In this document: positions 31,516-41,495 of the stretch, piece by piece
How the letters are laid out: each line of letters opens with the position of its first letter
How positions within the stretch are numbered: position 1 is the first letter of the stretch
Source: Sodiomyces alkalinus F11
Taxonomy: Eukaryota > Ascomycota > Sordariomycetes > Glomerellales > Plectosphaerellaceae
Direction of reading: 5' to 3'
Assembly (NCBI RefSeq): GCF_003711515.1
Contig: NW_021167086.1
Location: forward strand, 328,584 to 381,318
Length of the DNA: 52,735 nucleotides
Program-made: the position numbers and the translations under genes
Notes under the pieces: model-generated
The model's database searches: none
What the model saw: only the letters and a program-made list of their open reading frames with translations
What the model was told of the DNA's origin: nothing

Positions 31516-34229
31516 ATGGCTTCACAAGAAGAGACTGAAACTCCCTTCTCACGACAAGATCACCAGGTATGGCTTATTCATGACGGGGAGAAGCACACAG
31601 AATAAAACGTTGCGATTCACGATGCTCATCCGCTCACCAGGCCGCCTACATCTTCCGACCCCAGGGCCAACGTCAGAGTCAGGGTCAGGCCCAAGCATCT
31701 GCAGAGCGCCCATCCAAGAGGAGACGCACGTCAAACAAGGCCGCGCCGCCCGTAGCAAAGTCGGTACCCGAGGGGGACGCGGGCCTGGCCGCTTCGGCTT
31801 CCGTTACGCCATCGTCGCTCTTCGTCCCTTTGCTTAACGGCCTTGAATCGGTCGCCTGCGTGCAGCTGCGTGAGAAGCTGTTTCATGATGCTTGGGGTCG
31901 GAACGAGACTCGAGTTCAGGTATGAGACATGTTTATTTTATCCCTACATCTAATCTAGTCTGCTGCTTCGGTTCTTTTTTTTTTTTTTTTTTTGAGGAGT
32001 CTGTCTCTACTAAACGCACAGCGCTACAGAACATCCTCCGCGACGCCAATTCCGCTACCCTGGACCAGGTGGCTACGTTTGTGCAGGCCGAGAGGGAATG
32101 GCGGTGAGTGTGAAATCCTCCTCCAGCCTCCATGAAGTGCATCTGACGATGGACGGAAACAACTAAAACAAAAAGCAATAGAGACAAGATAGCCTCGGCC
32201 TTCATCATCACCGGCGCCAACATCGCGTCGCAGGACCTGCTCTTCGGACAGCTGGCCGAGAGGCTAAACACGGGCACCCGGAGCAGGTTCGTTCGCCTGC
32301 GGTCTTCCGAGGCGACGAATGTCAAGGCTGCGCTTAAGAAGATTATCCAGGATGCCACGGCCGGGGATTCGTCCGAGGGGTATGACGATGAGGATGTCGA
32401 GGTGTCATTAGGCTTTGATGTATGAGGGAGAGCCCAGACCTTTTTCTTTTTTCTTTTTCTTTTCGACCAGCACTGATACTGGGGTGGTAACTGGCTACAG
32501 GACCGGAAATATCTCAACTACGATCTAGAGAGCCTGCATGTCTATGTAAAAGCACATTCCTGTCAGCGAGTCTGCGTCGCTTTCCAGGATAGTGAGGGAT
32601 TCGACAGTGCCCTGTTGTCCGACCTCGTCGTGCTTTTCAGGTATTTCTTTTCCCATCTTTGCCCTGCACTGCAGACTTTGGTCATCTCACAGCTAGAACA
32701 GTTCGTGGATGCCCCGGATCCCGTTTACCTTGCTCTTTGGCGTGGCCACGTCCGTCGACTTGCTTCAGGCTCGGCTGCTCAAATCGGCCTGTCGCCTCCT
32801 CTACGGTGCGCAGTTCGACGTCGTGCGTACCGACACCATCCTCGAGCAGGTGTTCAAGCCCGCCGTCGCCGGGGCCGACGTCCTCCTGCGTCTGGGGCCT
32901 TCCTTGCTCCAGAGCTTGATCGACAGGCAACATGACCACGTAGCCGGCATCCATTCCTTTTTGAGTTCCCTCAAGTACGCGCACATGTGCCACTTCTACG
33001 CGAACCCGCTCAGCATATTCGCCGCCGCAGACGACGCGCTGGGAAAACAACTCATGCAGCCCGAACACCTGGGAGCCGTTCGGACGCTCCCCTCGTTCCG
33101 ACAGGCCGTCGAGGACGCCGTCGAAGCGGGCCGGTTGGGAACAGCACGGTCTCTGCTCGACGACGACGATTACCTCCGCGAGAGGATCCTCGAGATCCCG
33201 AAGAGAAGGGAAGAGTGGACGCTCGGAGTGCTCCGGGCCGTGGCGCTCCTCCAGGCGCTGCGCGTCGGGCAAGACGGGTTCCCCCAAACGTACCTGGCGG
33301 CGCTGTCGGAGGGAATCGACCTCTCGGCGGACGAGAACACCGACAGCCACCACGTCGTGCCATCCGTCAAGCGCATGTCGCCGGACGAGTTCGTCGCCAT
33401 GCTCACCCGCGTCTCCGAAACCATGAGAAACGGGGACCCCGCCCTCCGCCTGCCGGGATGGGACGACCTCGGGAGCCAGGCTGCAGGGGCAGACGTCGGC
33501 ATGGATAGTAATAGTACGGACATTTCCGACTCCTTCGAAGCCCTCGCGGCCCGGACCAGGGCCCTCATCCTCCAGGCGCGGAGGGACGGGAAACCCCTCA
33601 AGAGCGCCTACAGCGGCCAGCGCAGGGTCGTGCGCACGACGGTGGTGGCGCAGAAAGTGCAGCTGAGCCGCGACTCGGCGGCGCTGTCGGACGCGGACAA
33701 GGCGTTCACCAAGGTGGTGGACGGGGCGGTGGCGCTGCTGGCGGGGACGGTCCGGTGCGTGGCCGCCGAGCGGGTGTTTTTGCACGAGACGTGGCTGTAC
33801 GACGCCAAGATGCCGTACCGCGACGTGTTTGTGCCGCGGCCGCGGGTCGTGTTCGAGAGGAGCTTGACGAGGCCGCATGATTACCTTGCTTGTGCGTGCT
33901 GTCGCGTGGAGGACGATGAGGGGGCGGGGGCAATCCCGGCGACGTTGCCGGTTACGTCGCTCCTTTACCACCTTTACCTGGAGACGCCTGGTCTTATCAA
34001 CGTGGCGGACTTGTGGGCTGCTTTCTATGGGGTGGTTGGCGAAGGGGCGGGGGCGGAAGGGGAAGCGGAAGGGGAAGGGGAGGTCGGGAGGACGGAGAGG
34101 TCGGGGGGTTACGATGAGCGGACTGCTCTGGTGTTGTTCTATAGGGGGTTGGCGGAGTTGAAGGCGCTTGGGTTCGTCAAGCATAGCAGGAAGAAGGTGG
34201 ACCATGTTGCTAAGATTAAGTGGCTTTGA
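31516..34229 (+). CDS. ORC3: Origin recognition complex subunit 3
   Basis: Six exons (31516-31566, 31641-31919, 32030-32103, 32182-32419, 32501-32640, 32702-34229) give 769 residues. ORC3 is part of the six-subunit complex that marks replication origins and recruits Cdc6 and Cdt1-MCM. Diagnostic stretches are RDKIASAFIITGANIASQDL, then IPFTLLFGVATSVDLLQARL and YAHMCHFYANPLSIFA in the AAA+-like and insert regions. The end, LAELKALGFVKHSRKKVDHV followed by AKIKWL, is the usual winged-helix terminus of ORC3. As in other ORC3 proteins there is no Walker A. The exon 3 acceptor (CTACAG before 32030) and exon 6 acceptor (GAACAG before 32702) were chosen because nearer AGs break the frame. Intron 2 contains a 19-T run after its donor and a TACTAAAC branch. 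Confidence 0.92.
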
Positions 34230-36268
34230 CGGAAAGGGAGACGGGTATGTCGGTTGGTGTCTTCATTATGTATGGACTTTCTGGTCTGTTGTTCAACTTT
34301 CTTGCTGAGGACCGAGACACCATCACACGTAAAGTTGTGCAGCATGTTGCTTTTACCTTTTCCTTTCCATCCGACCGAGAAGACCAACGATTACGAACAG
34401 ATCAGGTACGATATGCATACCGTCCCTTCTACCGTCCCTTCTCAAACCGCTGTCGTCAGTCGTGAGGCGGTCACGTGACTTTAAGGATCGACGGGCACCT
34501 CAGTGACCAGAGAATCCACCACGATCCTCTTATGAACTATGTAGCCACTTCGTACGAGACGAACACTTGCCTTGCCGTTTTCAGTTGGCTATGTGTTGTC
34601 GATCGTGTTCCTCTTGTATCCGTACCGCGTACGTTCAAGATGAGCACTACACGTACAATGTACACTAAAAACAAACCCTCGATAAACCGGAGACACCGAC
34701 CGCTACAGAATGTCTCGGCTTCCACCGATTAATTTCAGACGCAAGACACCGTTAACGAAAAAGGGATGGACAAACGAACATGTCTCACCCGGGAACCGCC
34801 GCCACAGCATGAAGTACTTTGTACAGGACAACCGTCGTCCGGTAGGGGTTTGTTTCCTGTGGTCTCACCTTGAGACCTTGGGAGTTAGGACAAAGGGAAA
34901 TTCCGAGGGCAGAGTGACAGGGTGCGTGTGGGTGGATTGTGGCGGGACCCGCATAAACTCCCATGTGAAGAGAGAAGACGTGAAAGCCACGAGATGGAAT
35001 CCGACCATCTGGATCAGGGGGTGGGGGTTTCATTTTAATGCCGGGTGTGGCTGAGCTACGAAGTACAACGTACAACGTACCTACTCGGTACCTTACTCGG
35101 TACTCGGTACTCGTATTCCGTGCTCCGTAGTTCCATTGTCCATACCTATGGTACCTATGTAGGTACGGAGGATTCCGTAGCCCGAATGGCTTCCCAAGAT
35201 AGTAATAACCCAAAATCGAACAAAGGAAATGTGAAAAAAGAGAGAGCAAAAAAATGACATGATTAGTCGGCCCAATAAAGGAGGAAAAAAATACGCTAAA
35301 GAGAGAGAAAGAGAGACCTTTGTGTCGCCTGACGTCGCCGTAGCGCCCCGCCGTCCCCATGGTCATGGTTATCGGTGACGAAAGTGACGAAACGGAAAAA
35401 CGGAAAACCCCAGGTTCGAACACAGGTTCGAACAGGGGATACTTAGCTAAGACTTTCTTCGCTTGTTCATCCAATACCGGCATGCCGCGTGCTGGAAGAA
35501 CCCGTTGGATCTGGAACAAACGGGCCCCTTCCCCATCTCCCCAATCTCCCGGGGCAGCGCCATTTGTTAGTCATTGTCTGGGGGGGGGGGCGCCTTTCTC
35601 TGTAGTCTCCTCCCAAGCTTTCTTTGGTTCGTCTTTCGGTTCAGTTCGTTTGTTCCCATAGATGATAGAACCATAGGTATCAGACGTTGTCGACGCTGTC
35701 TTGCCTCGAGCGACGAACACAACTAGTTTTGTTTCACATCTTCGCATCCACCCTCATTTTCTTTGATGATGTCTCGGTTCGGCTTCAAAGGAAAGCGGTT
35801 CGTCAATGGACGAGGCCAGGATGATGATGGCTGAGTGTCGGCAACTTCCTTTAGCTTTATATCGGTTTCCTTGTTTGTCTTTCTTTGGGTGGGTAAGGCA
35901 GTGCAGTGTAGTCGACCGAGTCGAGTCGACTCCAGTCGAGTCCATGATTTAATTACTTCGGACTCGTTCGTACTCGCTCGTACTTATTCGACCTTTGATT
36001 CCCTTTTATAAGTACCGTCTATATCTACTCCTTGCATCATCTCAAGATCGGTACTGCAACTGCTCTGATCATTCCTAATAAGGACGCCTCAGCAACACTC
36101 ACAACAATAACCTTCATCTTGCTCCATTCTACTAGCAATCTCCCTCATCACGAAATTGGAAGGATCTTGACTGTTGTCAGACTTGCAAGGGGACTGACTC
36201 CAGTATCTCCCCGGGCGAAGAGGGGGACAAGGCAAAGGCAAAAGGCAAAAGTCAAAATACGACGAACA
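34230..36268. other. Two-kilobase intergenic region, no gene supported
   Basis: It contains a perfect GTCACGTGAC palindrome (34470-34479), GTAC-rich repeats at 35055-35165, a 12-bp tandem duplication CAGGTTCGAACA at 35411-35434, a G run at about 35580-35590, GTCGAGTCGA-type repeats near 35910-35945 and a TATAAG at 36007 before the next gene. Open frames (for example 34785-35519 minus) have no protein-like features. The two GGTTCGAAC words resemble a tRNA B box, but no cloverleaf can be folded around them. Confidence 0.5.
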
Positions 36269-37121
36269 ATGTCCGCAAGCCGGGAACCCCGTCGAGGCCG
36301 ATCCTCCAGCCACAGCCGAAACCGAGGCGACAGGAACGCCACCAGTAACACCCTCCGAGCTACGCCCGCCCAGTCGGGAGCAGGCATAACACCCAGCAAA
36401 TCCAGCAACCACTCCACGATGCGGCGAGGTAAAGGTGCAAGCTCAAGCACAAGCACACCATCAAACGCAACCGCACCATCAAACGCAACCGCAAGACCAT
36501 CGCGCGTCTCCCCCGCCTTCAAGGAGAAGCTCCGCCAGCTCACCCAGCCCCTGGCCCCCCTGGTCCAGATGACCTCGGGCGCCGTGCACCCGCGCTTCCC
36601 GCGCACCCTGCTCGGCTTCTGGCTCCTCACCGACGCCGACCTCGACGACCTCGCCCGCTTCTACCACCAGCGCGACCCGAGCCCGTGGAAGATGCAGTAC
36701 CCGTGTCCCGTCACCTGGGACGAGGCCCTCCCCACGCGTCAGAAGAGGCGCAAGTTTGGCAAGTTTATTGGCCTACGGTATGTGCACTCCTTTCCGATGG
36801 ATGACGACGCAGAATTAAGAGATGGAAAATTGTGAAAAGAGAAGATTGTGAAAAGAGAAGATTGTGAAAAGAGAAGACGCTGACACAATATATAGAGGCT
36901 GCGAAACTCCCGTCTCCCTCGTGGCACCCCCGCTACCCCTGACACAGAGGATGGAGACTACCACCACCACTACTACGGCGATGGAGGCCACGACGACGCC
37001 GACGACCCCGTCTCATCGTTGGCTTACTACCGAGGAGCAGATCGTGGAGAGCGCGCGCCGCGCACGTCTCGCCGAGGATAACGAGGAGGCCCTCCAGAAA
37101 AAGCTGTACTGGCACAGGTGA
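36269..37121 (+). CDS. Small conserved fungal protein of unknown function
   Basis: Two exons (36269-36777 and 36896-37121) give 244 residues across a 118-nt intron (donor GTATGT, branch GCTGAC, acceptor TATAG). The N-terminal 75 residues are Ser/Arg/Thr-rich and basic. The core (about 76-175) has SPAFKEKLRQLTQPLAPLVQ, then RFPRTLLGFWLLTDADLDDL and the end of exon 1, KRRKFGKFIGLRG, typical of a small helical fungal family I cannot name. A Thr-rich linker precedes a C-terminal helix (TEEQIVESARRARLAEDNEE). The start is the first in-frame ATG; the frame is open further upstream but without an ATG. The intron contains three copies of a 16-bp repeat. Gene SEC66 converges on it from the right. Confidence 0.7.
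36829..36876 (+). repeat. Three tandem copies of a 16-bp unit inside an intron
   Basis: ATTGTGAAAAGAGAAG occurs three times head to tail without mismatch, between the donor (36778) and branch point of the intron of the 36269-37121 gene. Confidence 0.95.
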
Positions 37122-37746
37122 TCGTCGTGATGACCCTGTGACACGACGTAAACTCGCATCATCCTTCCTTGTTTAGGTTCGTCAGCTTGTATTCCAATTC
37201 GGCAGCGTTTCATGGGCATGGCACAGCATTGGCGTTTGGGGGTCTTTTTTATCCATTTTCTTTTTTACTTATTTTCGTCTTCGTTTTTTGGATACAAGGT
37301 AGCATAGCAATGGCGAAAAGCAAGCAAGCAGCCAAGCATCCTTTAGCTATCTTATCCATCATGCCTCACGGCTCACACACTGCAACGGTACTACAAAGAG
37401 AGATCTCTTTTGCCACTCATGGTATCCATTGTAAGGGATCCGGGAAATCCCTTTTGCCCGTCTAAAACATTATCCTGGGCCCGCTAAACGCCTATCGATT
37501 TGAAATGAGCCATGTCCTGGATGACCGGCGAATGAGGTTTGATAGTGTATATCTGCCTCTTCGCCTCGCCACCCTTCCCAAGTCTGTTCGTAGTTATACA
37601 GAACCATGGAACTGCGTGCGCCGGTCCTTAAACCGCCAATAGAGAGAGGCGGCGGTATTTAGGCAGTAGTGCGCAGGGGAAATCCACCACCGGGTGAAGC
37701 TAGAGGGGATCTCGGAAGTAGCGAAGGAAGGAAGACGTAGATGTCC
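37122..37746. other. Convergent intergenic region
   Basis: This is the 3' flank of the 36269 gene and of SEC66. It is T-rich near 37230-37290. No gene or RNA was recognised. Confidence 0.5.
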
Positions 37747-38714
37747 TCAGTTCTTCTTGCCCTTCTTCTTTTTCCCCGCGGCGCCCACGACCACAGCGTC
37801 CGGCTCGCCGTCGACACTAGAAGGGGCTGTAGAAGCGGAAACGCTCTTCCCGTCCTTGCTGTCACCCTCGTCCAGCTCGCGCATGAAGTCCGCCTGGATA
37901 GCCGCCCGGCGCTTCTCCCACCACGCCTTCTCCGCCTCTGTCTGCTCCTGGATGTTATCCAGCTTCTCGCGGAGGGTGGTGTTGGCTGCGATTTCGTTGG
38001 CGGACTGGAAGATGATCTGGCCCCAGTTAGGGGCTAGGGCGTTTGCCTGTGATGCGATGAGCGGTCAGTACGGGTTACGAAACGGGCGGGATGGCGGAAA
38101 AGAGGCAGAAGAAAAAAAAAGAAGAAAAAAAAAGAAAAAAGAAAAAAAAAAGAAAGAAACGCACCTCCATGACAACATCGCGAAGCTCATCCTCCAACTC
38201 CTTCTCCGCCCGCTGAAACCGCTGCCAAAGATCATCACCGACGCTGCCCTTCTGCAAAAGAGCGCTACAAGCCTGCTTCGCTGTCCGGATCTGCACGAGG
38301 CGGTGGATGTCCTCGACGGCACGCCGGAGGAGGGCCGCGCGAATCACGCTGTCGGGGATACGGGGCGAGGCCTCCTTCTTCTCCTTGCCCTGCTCGTCGT
38401 CTCGCTGATCGAGATGGAGAAGGCTCAGGTAGATGTCGCGTTGGAGGTGGGGGCCGAACCAGGGAGCCAGGTTTGCGCTTTGGGCTGGATGGGGAAAGAC
38501 AGGTCAGTTCAGTCTGCCACTGGACGTCATGGGCAAAAAAAAGGAAAGAAAAATTCAAAGGAAGAAGAAAACAAATCGCGAAAGACTAGAACATACCGGC
38601 CTTGCGTTTCCTGTAGATGGTCGAGAAAGTGTAGAGAGAACCGCCCAGGACGAAGAGATATGCGACTGGGAGCGCAAGGCTCAGCCAGTCGATCTGTGGT
38701 ATGCTGAAGCCCAT
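37747..38714 (-). CDS. SEC66: Sec66/Sec71, subunit of the Sec63 post-translational ER translocation complex
   Basis: Three exons (38714-38597, 38484-38165, 38046-37747) give 245 residues. Sec66 joins Sec62, Sec63 and Sec72 at the Sec61 channel for post-translational import into the ER. The N-terminus is short, followed by one membrane segment (about 12-31, LSLALPVAYLFVLGGSLYTF) and a basic stop (YRKRKA). The cytosolic domain has IPDSVIRAALLRRAVEDIHR and LLQKGSVGDDLWQRFQRAEK, aligning with AALLNRG and NGSIGEDYWKRFE in yeast Sec66, then ANALAPNWGQIIFQSANEIA. The C-terminus ends in a Lys-rich tail, GKKKKGKKN. Intron 2 (38047-38164) has a long pyrimidine tract on the gene strand just after its donor. 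A TGAGTCA word lies 33 bases upstream of the start. Confidence 0.93.
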
Positions 38715-39330
38715 TGCTGGGACTGTATGACTACCTGTCTTATGATTGAGTCAAGAAAGGAGTAGTATCGGGAATATTTGACAAAGCAGGGTGTTGTCGC
38801 TGCTACTTTGGGGCTGGTTTGTGTTGTCGTCGCAGTGTCGAGCGAGGTCGAGTCTTGGTGTTCTGAAGATCTGAAGACTGAAGATGCCAGCTGGTGGGAT
38901 TGACGATGGACGATCTGGCCCTCCAGGGTACGTACCGAAGATTATGAGAGCTTCTTAATAGGAGCCCCGCAAAATAACCTGATTGGGATTAGCGTGCATT
39001 GTGGCCAGAGTGCCGTTAGGATGCTGATAAGTGGACATAGTTATCTTATCTTATCAGCCTTGATGGCCATTTACGGGGTACTTCGTGACGACCCTCAATA
39101 TCCATCGTCTCTGCGCCGACATGTGATTACTTACTGTATCCTAGGTAGATTTGAAAAGAAAAAAGAAGAAAAAACAAAGAAAGAAAAAAGGAAAGAAATC
39201 TAGATAAACAAAAAGGACTCAATGCCGTATAAAGCTTCAGATTCTTACAAGACATATACTGAGCCGCATAACTGGAATATTAGTCAGAAGGACTACTACT
39301 ACCGGGTCGGCTTGGTCGGTTCTAGCTTAG

Positions 39331-39446
39331 ATCGGCCCGATCGGAATTTGTGTCATCTCGGCCCGTGTGCTTCTCGGCAGTGTTGGCTTTCAGCCGGACC
39401 GCTCCGATATAGACCGATAGGATTTGTTCGGTGATAGGGTGCCGAT
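39331..39446. promoter_or_regulatory. Cluster of CCGAT/ATCGG motifs upstream of the aminotransferase
   Basis: CCGAT occurs at 39337, 39404, 39414 and 39442 and its complement ATCGG at 39331 and 39340. The first group is the inverted repeat ATCGG-C-CCGAT. Two copies are exactly 10 bases apart. Inverted CGG/CCG words are typical of Zn2Cys6 regulator sites, but no specific factor can be assigned. Confidence 0.4.
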
Positions 39447-39496
39447 TGGGAGAGAAGAATGATAAGGCCTTCCGCCCGACCCGGACCTGTGGCCTT

Positions 39497-39502
39497 TATA
39501 TA
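39497..39502 (+). promoter_or_regulatory. TATA box of the aminotransferase gene
   Basis: TTTATATAGG lies 109 bases upstream of the ATG at 39611, a reasonable core-promoter distance in fungi. Confidence 0.4.
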
Positions 39503-39610
39503 GGTACCTTATAGAACCCTCGACAGATCTCTTCAAGCAAACCTATTTTCCCTCCACTGGAACCCATCATCAAAAGACGTCAACCGTGCTCAAAAGAGTC
39601 AACCGCAGCT

Positions 39611-40963
39611 ATGGCGTGCTCGTCACAAAACTCGTCCGTCTTCCACCGTTCGCTGCACAAGCCGTACCCCACCGCGGTCGGCGGCGAGGGCGTCTACCTC
39701 TTCACAGCAGACGGCCGGAAAATCCTCGACGGCAGCTGCGGCGCCGCCGTCTCCGGCATAGGCCACGGCAACAAGGAGGTCATCGAAGCCGTGTGCGAGC
39801 AGATGCGGCGGCTCGCCTACATCCAGACGTCCTTCTTCACCACGGACCCGGCCGAGGCGCTCGCGAGCGCGATCCTGGAGAACAGCGACGGCGCCTTCTC
39901 CAAAGTCATGTTCCTGTCCTCGGGCTCCGAGGCCGTCGAGTCCGCCCTCAAGATGGCCCGGCAGTACCACGTCTACAACGGCCAGCCGGAACGCGTCCAC
40001 GTCGTCGGCCGCCACCACTCGTACCACGGCAACACCCTGGGCGCGCTCGCCGCGGGGCACAACCCGTCGCGCCGGGACACTTTCGCCCCGATCCTGTCGC
40101 CGGCTTTCCACCACGTGCGGAGGTGCTTTTACCAGGCCGACGGCGGGGGCTCGCTGAGCGAAGCCGAGTACGAGGACGAACTGCTGGCCGAATACGAGGA
40201 GACGTTCAAGAGGTTAGGGCCCGAGACCGTCGCGGCCGTGATTGTCGAGCCTGTGGTGGGTGCGACGTTGGGTGCGGCGCCGGCGACGCCCAACTACCTC
40301 CCGCGGCTATCGAAGCTGTGCCGCAGCTACGGCATCCTGACCATTTTCGACGAGATCATGTGCGGCATGGGGCGTGTAGGGACGTACCACGCCTGGCAGA
40401 GCCTCGGGGGCGTCAGTCCGGATCTGCAAACCGTCGGCAAGGGCCTCGGCGCCGGATACCAGCCCCTGTCGGCCGTGTTGGTAGGCCCCACGGTACACAA
40501 CGCTTTCCAGGAGCACTCGAAGGGATCGAACGGCTTCATCAGCGGGCACACCTTCCAGGGACACCCGGCGGCCTGTGCGGGAGCCTTGGCCGTGCAGAAG
40601 ATCCTGAAGCGGGACAACCTGATCTCCAAGTGCGGAGAGCTGGGCCAGGTCCTCCACGACGCTCTGGAGTCGCAGCTGCCCGAGGAGTTGTCTCAGGGCG
40701 GAGGCAAACTCAGGGGTATGGGTCTGTTCCGAGCCGTCGACTTTGGGGATATGGGTGCTTCATACGGGGGGCCCTTGGCCGAGGAGGTGGCCACCAAGGC
40801 TTTCGACCTGGGTGCGTCCGTCTATCTCTGCTCGCCGAATGTCGACGCCATCTTGATCTGCCCGCCATTCATCTCGACAGAGGAAGAGATTAAGGAGCTC
40901 GCCAGAATAACTATCCAAGCAGTAAAGGAAGTGCTAGAAAGGAAGAACGCCTCTCAGGAGTGA
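39611..40963 (+). CDS. Class III PLP-dependent aminotransferase, substrate unknown
   Basis: This is an intronless frame of 450 residues, the usual length for subgroup III aminotransferases (ornithine, acetylornithine, beta-alanine, GABA and related enzymes). Visible family features are the N-terminal GVYLFTADGRKILDGSCGAA, FLSSGSEAVESALKMARQYH for phosphate binding, the HHSYHGNTLGALAAG segment, FDEIMCGMGRVGTYHAWQ with the PLP-binding Asp, and TVGKGLGAGYQPLSAVL with Lys277 as Schiff-base lysine. SGHTFQGHPAACAGALAV follows. No mitochondrial presequence or peroxisomal signal is clear, so a cytosolic location is likely. It resembles the uncharacterised fungal class III enzymes more than ornithine aminotransferase or GABA transaminase. 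The absence of introns, unlike most neighbours, is worth noting but not proof of transfer. Confidence 0.9.
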   Translation: MACSSQNSSVFHRSLHKPYPTAVGGEGVYLFTADGRKILDGSCGAAVSGIGHGNKEVIEAVCEQMRRLAYIQTSFFTTDPAEALASAILENSDGAFSKVMFLSSGSEAVESALKMARQYHVYNGQPERVHVVGRHHSYHGNTLGALAAGHNPSRRDTFAPILSPAFHHVRRCFYQADGGGSLSEAEYEDELLAEYEETFKRLGPETVAAVIVEPVVGATLGAAPATPNYLPRLSKLCRSYGILTIFDEIMCGMGRVGTYHAWQSLGGVSPDLQTVGKGLGAGYQPLSAVLVGPTVHNAFQEHSKGSNGFISGHTFQGHPAACAGALAVQKILKRDNLISKCGELGQVLHDALESQLPEELSQGGGKLRGMGLFRAVDFGDMGASYGGPLAEEVATKAFDLGASVYLCSPNVDAILICPPFISTEEEIKELARITIQAVKEVLERKNASQE

Positions 40964-41495
40964 TTGATGGTGGATGGACGTTGATTGTGTTCGATACCTC
41001 ATGATATTTGCCTGGATTACTTGAATATTAGATATTAGAACTTCAATGATAACTAATCAGCCTTACATAAGCCAGGTCTCTACCGGGTTCCCAAGAAGAT
41101 CATGTAATCTAATCGCCCAGGAGACAATTAAGGTACCTTTTAATCGCCGTTATCTTCTCCGTTGGACCCATTTGTTGATTAGTAATGGAGCTCCGCGCTG
41201 ATGACGCTGGGACAGAGCTCCAAAGGCGACGGCCTTGACCTCTGTAGCCCTTCCACTCCTCCACTAGCCAGCTTGACCTTGGTCTTTCCACACCCTTCTA
41301 CGTACAGTCACCCTCACCTCGAAATTTGACTCGTGTTTTCTCTCCTTTACTCTCGATCCTGACCCATCTAATTCTTAAACCGCCGCCGATTCCGGTCCCT
41401 CTGTCTTGTTTCTCTTCCCTGTTCCCTCTTCCCTGAACTCCCCCCCGCCCCCCCCCAGTAGGCCACTTCTCGAGTGCATCAACGGCTTCTTCACA
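40964..41495. promoter_or_regulatory. Intergenic region with NPL4 promoter
   Basis: No gene was seen. A C-rich/pyrimidine-rich stretch (41330-41460) immediately precedes the NPL4 start and probably forms its core promoter and leader. Confidence 0.4.

Larger units (their letters stand above)
38715..39610. promoter_or_regulatory. Divergent promoter region between SEC66 and the aminotransferase
   Basis: No gene was seen. It contains TGAGTCA (38747-38753) near SEC66, an A/G-rich run (39151-39210), a cluster of CCGAT/ATCGG words (39331-39446) and a TATATA box (39497-39502) 109 bases before the aminotransferase start. Confidence 0.5.

Noticed and set aside
32682..34205. 507-codon open frame on the minus strand
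   Set aside because: It is antisense to ORC3 exon 6, rich in Arg/His/Val/Gln, and without protein-like features.
35411..35434. Possible tRNA gene from two GGTTCGAAC words
   Set aside because: No matching acceptor, D or anticodon stems could be found around either copy.
36032..36268. N-terminal extension of the small conserved protein
   Set aside because: The frame is open but contains no ATG before 36269, and the sequence is promoter-like with a TATAAG at 36007.
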